From JACMNW01 sp043721855 (lineage in GTDB: Bacteria > Pseudomonadota > Alphaproteobacteria > Rhodobacterales > Rhodobacteraceae): 11,396 bases of DNA. The position numbers and the translations under genes were made by a program. Positions 1 through 6,820 of this stretch are shown here, one piece after another (the first letter of the stretch is position 1; every line of letters starts with the position of its first letter). The DNA lies in NCBI GenBank assembly GCA_043721855.1, contig JAYSPY010000108.1:1-11396 (forward strand), in the 5' to 3' direction. The notes beneath the pieces were generated by a model. The model was not told the DNA's origin, did not search any database, and saw only the letters and a list, made by a program, of their open reading frames with translations.

Positions 1-494
1 ACTGTGATTGAGGCCAGTCGAAACCCATCATATTTACTGAATGCCGCGATGCCCAGATAGGTGCCATAGATCGCTACATTGTTGGTAAAATCTGTCGGAT
101 CAATGGTTTGCAAAGTGTTGGGTTGACTGACAAGCCCCTGTCCGAAAAACAGAAACTGGGTGTTGGCCGCAGTGGTATTGAATTTTGTACCCAAGGGCAC
201 AAGCGTTACTGAGGTAATTTTAACCGTCTGACCGAACGACAAAGTGGCCAATTCGTATTTACCATATCCATCAAAATGGGCGTCGGTATCGCCGTAAGTA
301 TTCAAAGACCCTATGCCGGCAGAGGTCATCGACAAGGTCGGTGTAGAGAATTCGTACACCTGCTGGTCACCTGTAATGCCGCCGTTATAGAGTGCGGCTG
401 AAACGGTCAGCGACACACCACTGTTTACGAACGACATCGACGTTCCGCTGGGGGCGCTGCCTGTGAAATCAAATGTAATCGGGGAAATCGGCAT
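1..494 (-). CDS. Partial gene, putative secreted beta-rich surface/RTX-like protein (5' part)
   Basis: An uninterrupted reading frame of 164 codons starts at an ATG (494-492) and runs off the left edge, so the stop and C-terminus are unseen. A GGAG lies about 11 bases before the ATG, a slightly long but usable spacing. The protein begins MPISPITFDFTGSAPSGT and is rich in Thr, Ser, Gly, Asn and aromatic residues. It has no cysteine, no hydrophobic N-terminal signal peptide and no obvious catalytic motif. The stretch around residues 60-85 (GIGSLNTYGDTDAHFDGYGKYELATLSF) resembles the jelly-roll-like N-terminal domains of PEP-CTERM-type surface proteins and Rhodobacterales RTX proteins. Lack of a signal peptide would fit type I secretion with a C-terminal signal, but that end is outside the window. 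Base composition is visibly lower in G+C than the neighbouring genes. The reading frame is well supported; the functional idea is weak. Confidence 0.6.
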   Translation of the reverse strand, partial: MPISPITFDFTGSAPSGTSMSFVNSGVSLTVSAALYNGGITGDQQVYEFSTPTLSMTSAGIGSLNTYGDTDAHFDGYGKYELATLSFGQTVKITSVTLVPLGTKFNTTAANTQFLFFGQGLVSQPNTLQTIDPTDFTNNVAIYGTYLGIAAFSKYDGFRLASIT

Positions 495-691
495 TTATAA
501 AAAAACTCCATACAACCAGAACTGAACACAGGCCAAAACATCCGTATTTACAGTCCAGCGGCTACCGCAAACGCTGGGCCAGGTCAAGATTTTGCCTCTG
601 TTTTGCCGGAAAGTTTGGCAGACCATTGCAACACTCTGCTGTGATCGGGCGGATTGTTTCGAAAATACGCATAGACTGTCGCGCGGTGCCT

Positions 692-720
692 TTGAAGTTG
701 GCTTGGTGCCTTGGTATGAG
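692..720 (+). promoter_or_regulatory. Possible sigma70-type promoter of the FAD oxidoreductase gene
   Basis: TTGAAG (692-697) and TATGAG (715-720) are separated by 17 bases, each matching four of six consensus positions. Transcription would start near 727, about 50 bases before the chosen ATG at 778. The rest of the 495-777 divergent region shows no gene, strong hairpin or repeat. Such weak matches are common by chance. Confidence 0.25.
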
Positions 721-766
721 CCCTTGCAAACCACGATAAAAACGCCTGAGATCAACAAGGGGCATT

Positions 767-771
767 GGAGG
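767..771 (+). promoter_or_regulatory. Shine-Dalgarno GGAGG deciding the start of the FAD oxidoreductase
   Basis: GGAGG lies six bases before the ATG at 778, ideal spacing. It directly abuts another in-frame ATG at 772, which would leave no spacer, although an AAGGGG at 757-762 could serve that one. The reading frame is open back to a TTG at 592, but no good ribosome site precedes it. Confidence 0.6.
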
Positions 772-777
772 ATGTTG

Positions 778-2163
778 ATGCAACCACTGCGCAAAGGCGA
801 TGTTTCCTTTTGGTATGACGATATTGGTGGGCTGCCCGCGCCAAGGTCCGGTCTGGACGGCGACCGCACCGCTGATGTGTGCATCATCGGGGCTGGCTAT
901 ACCGGACTTTGGGCCGCCTATTATTTGAAACAAGCGCAGCCTGATCTTGAAGTGGTGCTGATTGAACAGGAATTTGCCGGTTTTGGTGCATCGGGCCGCA
1001 ACGGTGGTTGGCTGACGGGCGGATTTGCGTGGAACCATGGCCGTTACCGCGCGACATCGTCGGATGCATCGGTGCGCGCAATGGTGAGTGCCATGAACGG
1101 CACGGTGGATGAGGTGATCCGCGTGGCCGGTATTGAAGGCATCGACGCCGATATTCTGCGCACCGATGAAATGATGGTGGCCACCAACCCTGCGCAACTT
1201 TCCCGCGTGGCCGCCGAGGTCGCGCACAGGCAGGCATGGGGCGAACAAGACCGGGTTTGGCAAATCAACGCGCGGGATGCCGCTGCCCGCGTGCACATTC
1301 CGGGCGTGCTTGGCGCGATGATGGTGGGCCGCGTGGCACGGGTGCAGCCCGCCAAACTGGTGCGCGGGTTGGCGCAGGCGGTGGAACGGCTGGGGGTACG
1401 AATCGCAGAAGGCACAACTGCGCTGGAAATCGCACCCGGAGCGGTGAGAACCAGCCACGGCACGGTGCGCGCGCCGATAATCTTGCGCGCGACCGAAGGG
1501 TTTACCACCACCATGCCGAGGGCCAAGCGCGATTGGTTGCCGCTGAATTCGGCGCAGATCGTAACCGCCCCCTTGCCGCCCGACATTTGGGCCAAGATCG
1601 GCTGGGAAGGCCATGAAATATTGGGAGATTTTGCCAATGCCTATTGCTATTGCCAGCGCACGCGGGAAGGCCGCATCGCAGTAGGTGCGCGGGGGGTGCC
1701 CTATAAATTCGGGTCGGGCATTGATGATCGCGGCATGCCTGACGATCAAACGATTGCGCGACTGACCGCAATTTTGCACCGCCATTTCCCGGATGCGCGC
1801 GGCGTTCAGATCGACCATGCGTGGTGCGGCGTTCTGGGGGTGCCGCGCGATTGGTGCGCCACGGTGGGTTTGGACACCAAAACCGGCATCGGCTGGGCCG
1901 GGGGCTATGTGGGGGTTGGGGTATCAACATCCAACCTTGCCGGGCGGACCCTGGCCGATCTGGTTTTGCAGCGCGACACGGATCTGGTGCATCTTCCATG
2001 GGTGAACCGCAAAGTCAGACCGTGGGAGCCGGAGCCACTACGCTGGCTGGCTGTGCGGGGCATGTACAAGCTGTTGAACGCTGCCGATGCGCGCGAAGCG
2101 AAATCCGGGTCGGCCACCACGTCCCGGCTGGCGCGGTTTGGCAACTGGATGACGGGGCGTTAG
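778..2163 (+). CDS. FAD-dependent oxidoreductase, DAO/PuuB (gamma-glutamylputrescine oxidase-like) family
   Basis: The 461-residue product is a member of the DAO-type flavoprotein amine/amino-acid oxidases. An N-terminal Rossmann fold is clear: DVCIIGAGYTG (GxGxxG at residues 38-43), an acidic residue ending strand 2 at E63 in VVLIEQE for the FAD ribose, and the GASGRNGGW motif (70-78) typical of the PuuB/OrdL branch. Near the C-terminus, GIGWAGGYVGVGVSTSNLAG (370-389) matches the second FAD-contacting segment of this family. The tail of about 60 residues has no recognised domain. There is no signal peptide, so a cytoplasmic flavoenzyme oxidatively deaminating an amine or N-substituted amino acid is expected; the substrate cannot be told from sequence. 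It stands alone on the plus strand, convergent with the M56 peptidase gene (10-base gap), with no polyamine genes nearby to support a puuB assignment. Family confidence is high, substrate confidence low. Confidence 0.88.
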   Translation: MQPLRKGDVSFWYDDIGGLPAPRSGLDGDRTADVCIIGAGYTGLWAAYYLKQAQPDLEVVLIEQEFAGFGASGRNGGWLTGGFAWNHGRYRATSSDASVRAMVSAMNGTVDEVIRVAGIEGIDADILRTDEMMVATNPAQLSRVAAEVAHRQAWGEQDRVWQINARDAAARVHIPGVLGAMMVGRVARVQPAKLVRGLAQAVERLGVRIAEGTTALEIAPGAVRTSHGTVRAPIILRATEGFTTTMPRAKRDWLPLNSAQIVTAPLPPDIWAKIGWEGHEILGDFANAYCYCQRTREGRIAVGARGVPYKFGSGIDDRGMPDDQTIARLTAILHRHFPDARGVQIDHAWCGVLGVPRDWCATVGLDTKTGIGWAGGYVGVGVSTSNLAGRTLADLVLQRDTDLVHLPWVNRKVRPWEPEPLRWLAVRGMYKLLNAADAREAKSGSATTSRLARFGNWMTGR

Positions 2164-2173
2164 CCTTGCTAAT

Positions 2174-3322
2174 TCAATATTGTGCCCGGCCAAAGGTTGG
2201 GGTGGCATTGGTGATGTGGATGCGTTCCAAATTGATGATGGTGGACAGCATAAGGCGGTCCTGGCTCCAGTCACTGGGTTTTTGAATGGCCAAGGACGCG
2301 GCAATTGTCAGCGCCAGCATCGGCAAGGCCAGGGCCAGGAACACGGCGGTCGGATTGCGTTCTGTTTTGCCATCTATCAACGAAAAAAGCCGGTTTTTCA
2401 GCAGTCTGGCCGACCTCTGGGCGAAAAGGTGATTTTCGGTCCGCACCAAGGCGACAACCGGCGCATCAATGGCAAACAGGCGACGTGGGCGCAGGCTGTT
2501 CTGGCAGACGTTGATCAAACAATCGCAATAGTCGGCCACTTTGTAGCCACGCCGCATCATCACCTGCCGGTCGCAGGACAATTCGCGCAGCTGTTCAACG
2601 CGGCGTTTCCACAGATAAAACGCAGGGTTCCAAAAAAACAGCGGGCGCAACGCTTCAAGAAAAATCTCCCATGTCACGTCATTTTGGCGCAGGTGCTGAA
2701 TTTCATGGGCCAACGCAATGCGCAGGTCAGCAGGCCGGGTGATCATCGCAGAGGGCAGCACGACATAGCGGTTGCGCCAGCCACGGGTGGAAAACGGCAC
2801 TGAAATATCATCCGACAGCCGCAAATGCAGCAATCCGAACCGCCGCCAAGCATAGCTGTCCCCAATCATCCGGCGCAGGCGCAGGATCGAAAGTGCAAGC
2901 CGCGCTGCAAATGCAGCAATGCCGATCAGAAGCAGGCCAAACAACGGAAAGCCAACCGCACCATGATTTGCAAAGAACGCAGACACGGTTTGCGCCCGGA
3001 TGCTCAGCAAGTTTTCCAGCGCAGACGGGTTCATCGCAAACGAACCTTGCAAGTATTGCGACACGATGAAATCTGACAGGTTGGGAATCGACGCTGGCTG
3101 CAGATAGCCGCTTTGCACAACGGCCATCACCAAAACCACAAAAACCGGGCTGATCACCACGGCCAAAAACATCACGCGCATCATGCGCAGTTGCGCCAGA
3201 ACCGTATGGCCAAGCCCAACCAGCCGCAGCGCGTAACCGATTGCAAAGCACGCCAGACACGCCAAGGCCAATAGCGCGTTCACATCCAGATAAGCATCAA
3301 AAACAGTGCTAGCTGTGATCAT
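2174..3322 (-). CDS. BlaR1-like M56 family membrane zinc metallopeptidase, short form without sensor domain
   Basis: The 382-residue integral membrane protein has predicted membrane segments near residues 13-32, 48-70, 121-145 and 326-346. The zinc site is HEIQH (206-210) in the context HEIQHLRQND, with ELSCD (247-251) supplying the likely third ligand, as in BlaR1/MecR1 antirepressors. In those proteins the protease domain, triggered by an extracytoplasmic penicillin-binding domain, leads to inactivation of the BlaI repressor. Here only about 36 residues follow the last membrane segment, so the roughly 260-residue beta-lactam sensor is missing and the trigger must differ. Its ATG lies inside the end of the BlaI-family gene (14-base overlap) with AAGAGG seven bases upstream, so the two are translationally coupled and probably act as a protease-repressor pair. 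No beta-lactamase or penicillin-binding protein gene is in the window. Confidence 0.85.
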   Translation of the reverse strand: MITASTVFDAYLDVNALLALACLACFAIGYALRLVGLGHTVLAQLRMMRVMFLAVVISPVFVVLVMAVVQSGYLQPASIPNLSDFIVSQYLQGSFAMNPSALENLLSIRAQTVSAFFANHGAVGFPLFGLLLIGIAAFAARLALSILRLRRMIGDSYAWRRFGLLHLRLSDDISVPFSTRGWRNRYVVLPSAMITRPADLRIALAHEIQHLRQNDVTWEIFLEALRPLFFWNPAFYLWKRRVEQLRELSCDRQVMMRRGYKVADYCDCLINVCQNSLRPRRLFAIDAPVVALVRTENHLFAQRSARLLKNRLFSLIDGKTERNPTAVFLALALPMLALTIAASLAIQKPSDWSQDRLMLSTIINLERIHITNATPTFGRAQY

Positions 3323-3698
3323 CCTTAAGCCTCTTATCTATAAGGGCGCGGATCGCGTCCAACGCCTCTGGCGACAAGTCACTGTCATTGACAAGGCGCG
3401 CCACAAGCGATGCGGGCGTGTTGTCGAACAGTTTTTCCGAAAGGTTCTTGATAGACCGGGTTTGGTAGGCGTCTTTGGTCAGAACAGGGTGATAAATAAA
3501 TGTCTTACCATGTTTTGTGCTGGTCACGAATTCTTTTTGTTCAAGGATGCGCATGATTGTGGCACCCGACGTGTAGGCAAGCGGGCGGTCGGGCGACAGC
3601 GTATCCAGAATGTCGCGCACGGTGCCGTGGCCCAGCTCCCACAGCTGGGTCATGAATTCTAATTCGACTTCGGTTAGAAATCTGTACTTCTGCACCAT
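3309..3698 (-). CDS. BlaI/MecI/CopY family transcriptional repressor
   Basis: The 129-residue product has the BlaI/MecI layout: an N-terminal winged helix (about residues 5-72) followed by a helical dimerisation part. Family hallmarks are LTEVELEFMTQLWELGHGTVRDI (8-30), where TVRDI begins the turn before the recognition helix, RPLAYTSGATIMRILEQKEFV (38-58) and the wing KTFIYHPVL (65-73). It should be a dimeric DNA-binding repressor inactivated by proteolysis through the M56 protein encoded just downstream. The ATG at 3698 is chosen; a GTG directly before it (3701) is possible, and the ribosome site is poor in either case. The gene lies 82 bases after glpU on the same strand, with no convincing terminator between. 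The classical TACA/TGTA BlaI operator dyad was not found in that gap, so its targets are unknown. Confidence 0.87.
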   Translation of the reverse strand: MVQKYRFLTEVELEFMTQLWELGHGTVRDILDTLSPDRPLAYTSGATIMRILEQKEFVTSTKHGKTFIYHPVLTKDAYQTRSIKNLSEKLFDNTPASLVARLVNDSDLSPEALDAIRALIDKRLKDDHS

Positions 3699-3780
3699 CA
3701 CGTCTGCCGTTCCACGATATTCCGAATCTCCCGCTTCTAGCCAGTTTTGTTGATCTTCGCAAAGATTTCAGGCGGATAGA

Positions 3781-4059
3781 TCAAATCTTCCAAAAGCTGA
3801 ACGTGCCCCATGCCAATGCCAGACCAAGCGGTGCCCACAGCGGCATGCCGACAAAGCCAAGCCAAGCAAGAAAGATGAAGACCGACCCCAGCAACGCGAT
3901 GAACAAACGATCACCTCGTGTGGTCACCAGACCTAGCACGCCTTTGCGTTCATCCCCACCGGGGTGTTTGATCTCCAGCCATGTCAGCACGCCCATTGCG
4001 GAAAATATCCCGATGAAAACCAAGGCCGTCGGCCAGGTCCACGCCATCCATCCCAGCAT
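3781..4059 (-). CDS. glpU: GlpU, small DUF2160 membrane protein of the glycerol ABC transporter operon
   Basis: This 92-residue protein (begins MLGWMAWTWPTALVF) is hydrophobic with three likely membrane helices near residues 8-28, 51-70 and 72-90. A charged loop between the first two contains KHPGGDERKG and TTRGDR. It matches the DUF2160 family, found as an accessory gene in glycerol ABC transporter operons of alphaproteobacteria (glpU in Rhizobium). Its molecular role is not established; an accessory subunit of the permease complex is a reasonable guess. The ATG overlaps the glpQ stop in a TGATG arrangement, with a GGGGAGAG ribosome site just upstream, so it is translationally coupled to glpQ and is the last gene of the importer. 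A longer open frame extends upstream to 4263, but that part is out-of-frame glpQ sequence and not membrane-like, so the short start is preferred. Confidence 0.85.
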   Translation of the reverse strand: MLGWMAWTWPTALVFIGIFSAMGVLTWLEIKHPGGDERKGVLGLVTTRGDRLFIALLGSVFIFLAWLGFVGMPLWAPLGLALAWGTFSFWKI

Positions 4060-4859
4060 CACACTCTCCCCAGGGCAAAGCCCTTGGCTATGTAGTTGCG
4101 CACAAACCAGATCACGATGGCACCCGGAATGATGGTCAACGTGCCCGCAGCGGCCAGCAGGCCCAACTCGTAGCCCGCAGAAGATGCGGTTTTGGTCATG
4201 GTGGCGGCAATCGGTTTCGCCTCCACCGCCGTCAGGGTTTTGGCAAGCAACAGCTCCACCCATGAGAACATGAAACAGAAGAACGCAGCCACACCGACAC
4301 CAGCGCTGATATTCGGCAGGAAGATGGTGCCGAAAAAGCGCGGGAAGGAATAGCCGTCAACAAACGCCGTCTCGTCCAGTTCCTTTGGCACCCCGCGCAT
4401 GAAGCCTTCCAAAATCCACACCGCGAGGGGCACGTTGAACAAGCAATGCGCCAGCGCCACGGCGATGTGGGTGTCGAACAACCCCACGGCGGAATAAAGC
4501 TGAAAGAACGGCAGCGCAAACACGGCCGCCGGGGCCATGCGGTTGGTCAGCAACCAGAAGAACAACTGCTTGTCGCCAAGAAAGCGATACCGCGAAAACG
4601 CATAGGCGGCAGGCAGCGCCACCAGCACGGAAATCACTGTGTTTAGAGACACATAGATGATGGAATTGATGTAACCCCAGTACCATGTGGGATCGGTGAA
4701 AATCACCCGGTAGTTTTCCAGCGTCCATGTTTTCGGGAACAGCGAAAAGCCTGACAAGATCTCGTTTGTGGTCTTGAAGCTCATAGCTATCAGCCAATAG
4801 ATCGGCAGCATCAGGAACAGGATGTAGACAATTGGTATCAATGATCTTTTGCGCATCAT
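4059..4859 (-). CDS. glpQ: GlpQ, glycerol ABC transporter permease (MalG type)
   Basis: This inner-membrane permease of about 266 residues has six predicted helices, the first at residues 8-26 and the last at about 238-255. The EAA loop that contacts the ATPase is clear: ELDETAFVDGYSFPRFFGTIFLP (160-182), with the conserved Gly at 169 and the LP end. It pairs with GlpP to form the channel; GlpS and GlpT power it and GlpV delivers solute. Start choice: ATG at 4859 has AGG six bases upstream, whereas the longest frame (ATG at 4880, overlapping glpP by 14 bases) lacks a ribosome site; 4865 and 4856 are also possible. The gene is flanked without gaps by glpP and glpU, marking one polycistronic unit. 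The symbol refers to the rhizobial transporter gene, not the E. coli glycerophosphodiesterase of the same name. Confidence 0.88.
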   Translation of the reverse strand: MMRKRSLIPIVYILFLMLPIYWLIAMSFKTTNEILSGFSLFPKTWTLENYRVIFTDPTWYWGYINSIIYVSLNTVISVLVALPAAYAFSRYRFLGDKQLFFWLLTNRMAPAAVFALPFFQLYSAVGLFDTHIAVALAHCLFNVPLAVWILEGFMRGVPKELDETAFVDGYSFPRFFGTIFLPNISAGVGVAAFFCFMFSWVELLLAKTLTAVEAKPIAATMTKTASSAGYELGLLAAAGTLTIIPGAIVIWFVRNYIAKGFALGRV

Positions 4860-4866
4860 GGGCATC

Positions 4867-5733
4867 CTATTTGGCGTCATTGCGGGTCATCAGCGTGTAG
4901 AACAGCCATGACACCAAAAGCGTGATTGCAAAGTAGATCAGCGACATCGCGGCAGCGGGGCCAAGATCAAACTGCCCAAGGGCGATTTTCACAAGGTCGA
5001 TCGACAGAAGCGTGGTCGAATTTCCCGGACCTCCACCCGTTAAAACAAAGGGTTCGGTGTAGATGTTAAAGCTGTCCATGAACCGCAGAAGGATGGCTAT
5101 GGTCAGCACCTGTTTCATCTTTGGCAGCTGAATGAACCGGAATACCGACCAGCTTGATGCGCCATCAATCCGCGCCGCCTGATAATAGGCATCGGGGATC
5201 GACACCAATCCCGCATAGGCCAGCAGCACCACAAGCGATGTCCAGTGCCAGACATCCATCACGATGATCGTCACCCAGGCCGCCAGCGGATTTTGCGTCA
5301 TGTCATAGGTGATGCCCAAAGTATGGTTGAAGAAATATCCCACAAGCCCAATGTCGGGCAGCGTGAAAATATTCCACATCGCCCCCACCACATTCCACGG
5401 GATCAGCATCGGCAGCGCCATCAGCACAAGGCAAACCGGCACCCAGAACCCCTGACGCGGCATCGCCAATGCAATCACCACACCCAGCGGAATCTGGATC
5501 AGCAGGATGATGCCGGTAAACAGAAACTGGCGACCAAGCGAGGCGTGAAAGCGTTCAGATCGCAGCAAATCTTGAAACCAACCAAGGCCTTGCCAGAAAA
5601 ACACGTTGTCGCCAAAGGTTTCTTGCACCGAATAGTTGACCACGGTCATCATGGGTATCAGCGCGTTGAACGCGACCAACAGCAACACCGGCAGCACAAA
5701 GAACCATGCTTTTTGATTTTCGGTTTTCATCAT
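4867..5733 (-). CDS. glpP: GlpP, glycerol ABC transporter permease (MalF type)
   Basis: This 288-residue inner-membrane permease has six predicted helices near residues 9-30, 69-91, 97-120, 152-176, 206-228 and 260-282. The EAA loop is AYYQAARIDGASSWSVFRFIQLP (182-204), with the conserved Gly at 191. The sequence TEPFVLTGGGPGNST (226-240) is typical of MalF/UgpA-like carbohydrate permeases. There is no long periplasmic insertion, unlike E. coli MalF. Its ATG (5733) overlaps the glpT stop in ATGATGA, with AAGG a few bases upstream, so translation is coupled to glpT. It is the partner of GlpQ in the heterodimeric channel. Glycerol as substrate follows from operon composition and family, not from any residue seen here. 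Confidence 0.9.
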   Translation of the reverse strand: MMKTENQKAWFFVLPVLLLVAFNALIPMMTVVNYSVQETFGDNVFFWQGLGWFQDLLRSERFHASLGRQFLFTGIILLIQIPLGVVIALAMPRQGFWVPVCLVLMALPMLIPWNVVGAMWNIFTLPDIGLVGYFFNHTLGITYDMTQNPLAAWVTIIVMDVWHWTSLVVLLAYAGLVSIPDAYYQAARIDGASSWSVFRFIQLPKMKQVLTIAILLRFMDSFNIYTEPFVLTGGGPGNSTTLLSIDLVKIALGQFDLGPAAAMSLIYFAITLLVSWLFYTLMTRNDAK

Positions 5734-6809
5734 GCGGCCTTTGCGGGTGATGTGGCGATCCAGCCATCACGGTAAAGTCTTGTTTGTGAGGCGTTAAATG
5801 CCAGATGCACCGCGTCGCCCTGCCCCGGCACCGGGCCGTCGATCACGGCGGCAATGCGCTGATCACCCACCATCGCCTCCACCACATTATGCCGCCCGAT
5901 ATCGGAAACCTTGCGGATCACAGCGGGCAAGCCTTCTGGTGCAAGCGATACAAATTCCGGCCGAATGCCAATCTCGAAACGGCCAAAACCGGCATTGATC
6001 GGGCCTTCAAGTGCAACCGGATGGCCCCCCAGCAGCGCCATGCCTTCGCGCAATTCGCATTTCAGCACGTTCATGCCGGGCGATCCGATGAAATGGCCAA
6101 CAAAGGTATGTTGTGGGCGCTCAAACAAATCTACCGGCGTGCCGATCTGCACAACCTCGCCGTCCTGCATTACCACCACCTGATCGGCAAAAGTCAGCGC
6201 CTCAGTCTGGTCATGCGTCACATAGATCATCGTGGCGCGCACGCGTTGGTGCAGTTCTTTCAGCTTGGATCGCAGTTTCCACTTCAGATGCGGGTCGATC
6301 ATGGTCAGTGGCTCGTCAAACATCACCACATTCACATCGTCGCGCACCAACCCCCGGCCCATGGAAATTTTCTGCTTCACATCCGGCGACAGTCCCGAGG
6401 CGCGGTTTTTCAGCATCGCGGTGACTTCCAGCATTTCGGCAATCTCATGCACGCGCTTGGCCACCCGCGCCTCATCCACACCGCGATTGCGTAGCGGGAA
6501 TGCAAGGTTATCGTAGACCGTCATCGTGTCGTAGATCACCGGAAACTGGAACACTTGCGCGATGTTGCGCTTGTCGGGGGCCAGCATCGTCACATCGCGG
6601 TCATCGAACAGGATCTTGCCGTGCGACGGGATCAGCAGGCCGGAAATGATGTTCAAAAGCGTGGACTTACCGCAGCCTGATGGCCCGAGCAGCGCATAAG
6701 CGCCACCATCCTGCCATTCGACATCAATCTGTTTCAGTGCGTAATCAGACGGCTGCGTCGGGTCCGCCATATAGCTGTGGCGCAGGTTTTGCAGGGTGAT
6801 TTTTGCCAT
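5730..6809 (-). CDS. glpT: GlpT, glycerol ABC transporter ATPase with degenerate signature motif
   Basis: This 359-residue ATPase of the MalK/UgpC type has an N-terminal nucleotide-binding domain (about 1-240) and a C-terminal OB/TOBE-like regulatory region. Walker A is GPSGCGKST (42-50), Q-loop Q88, Walker B VVMFDE with catalytic E166, and the switch histidine H199 in YVTHDQ is present. The signature motif, normally LSGGQ, reads LSPDVKQ (140-146), so this subunit cannot supply a normal signature to its partner. The D-loop reads TMIDP instead of the usual SNLDA. From memory, GlpT relatives in rhizobia share an altered signature, so this is a family trait and not decay. The start at 6809 (MAKITLQ) has AAGG nine bases upstream; it follows the glpS stop by 11 bases. 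The longer frame to 6860 overlaps glpS and has no ribosome site. This is not the E. coli glycerol-3-phosphate antiporter GlpT. Confidence 0.9.
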   Translation of the reverse strand: MAKITLQNLRHSYMADPTQPSDYALKQIDVEWQDGGAYALLGPSGCGKSTLLNIISGLLIPSHGKILFDDRDVTMLAPDKRNIAQVFQFPVIYDTMTVYDNLAFPLRNRGVDEARVAKRVHEIAEMLEVTAMLKNRASGLSPDVKQKISMGRGLVRDDVNVVMFDEPLTMIDPHLKWKLRSKLKELHQRVRATMIYVTHDQTEALTFADQVVVMQDGEVVQIGTPVDLFERPQHTFVGHFIGSPGMNVLKCELREGMALLGGHPVALEGPINAGFGRFEIGIRPEFVSLAPEGLPAVIRKVSDIGRHNVVEAMVGDQRIAAVIDGPVPGQGDAVHLAFNASQTRLYRDGWIATSPAKAA

Positions 6810-6820
6810 TTTCTTTGCCC

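Noticed and set aside
592..777. N-terminal extension of the FAD oxidoreductase to a TTG at 592
   Set aside because: The extra 62 residues match nothing in the family, the FAD fold is normally near the N-terminus, and GGAGG at 767-771 points to 778.
562..1818. Long minus-strand open frame of 418 codons opposite the FAD oxidoreductase
   Set aside because: It lies antisense to a gene with clear FAD motifs, has low-complexity His/Arg/Pro/Ala-rich composition and no recognisable motif; it is the usual mirror of codon bias in G+C-rich coding sequence.
2180..2803. Plus-strand open frame of 207 codons opposite the M56 peptidase gene
   Set aside because: It is antisense to a gene with an intact HEIQH/ELSCD zinc site, its composition is Gln/His/Arg-rich, and it would start 17 bases after the stop of the plus-strand oxidoreductase without a ribosome site.
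3753..3766. Small hairpin ATCTT-CGCA-AAGAT between glpU and the BlaI-family gene
   Set aside because: A 5-bp A+T-rich stem without a U-run is too weak to call a terminator.
3699..3780. Search for a classical BlaI operator (TACA/TGTA dyad) before the repressor gene
   Set aside because: No such dyad was found; only minor chance-level inverted repeats are present.
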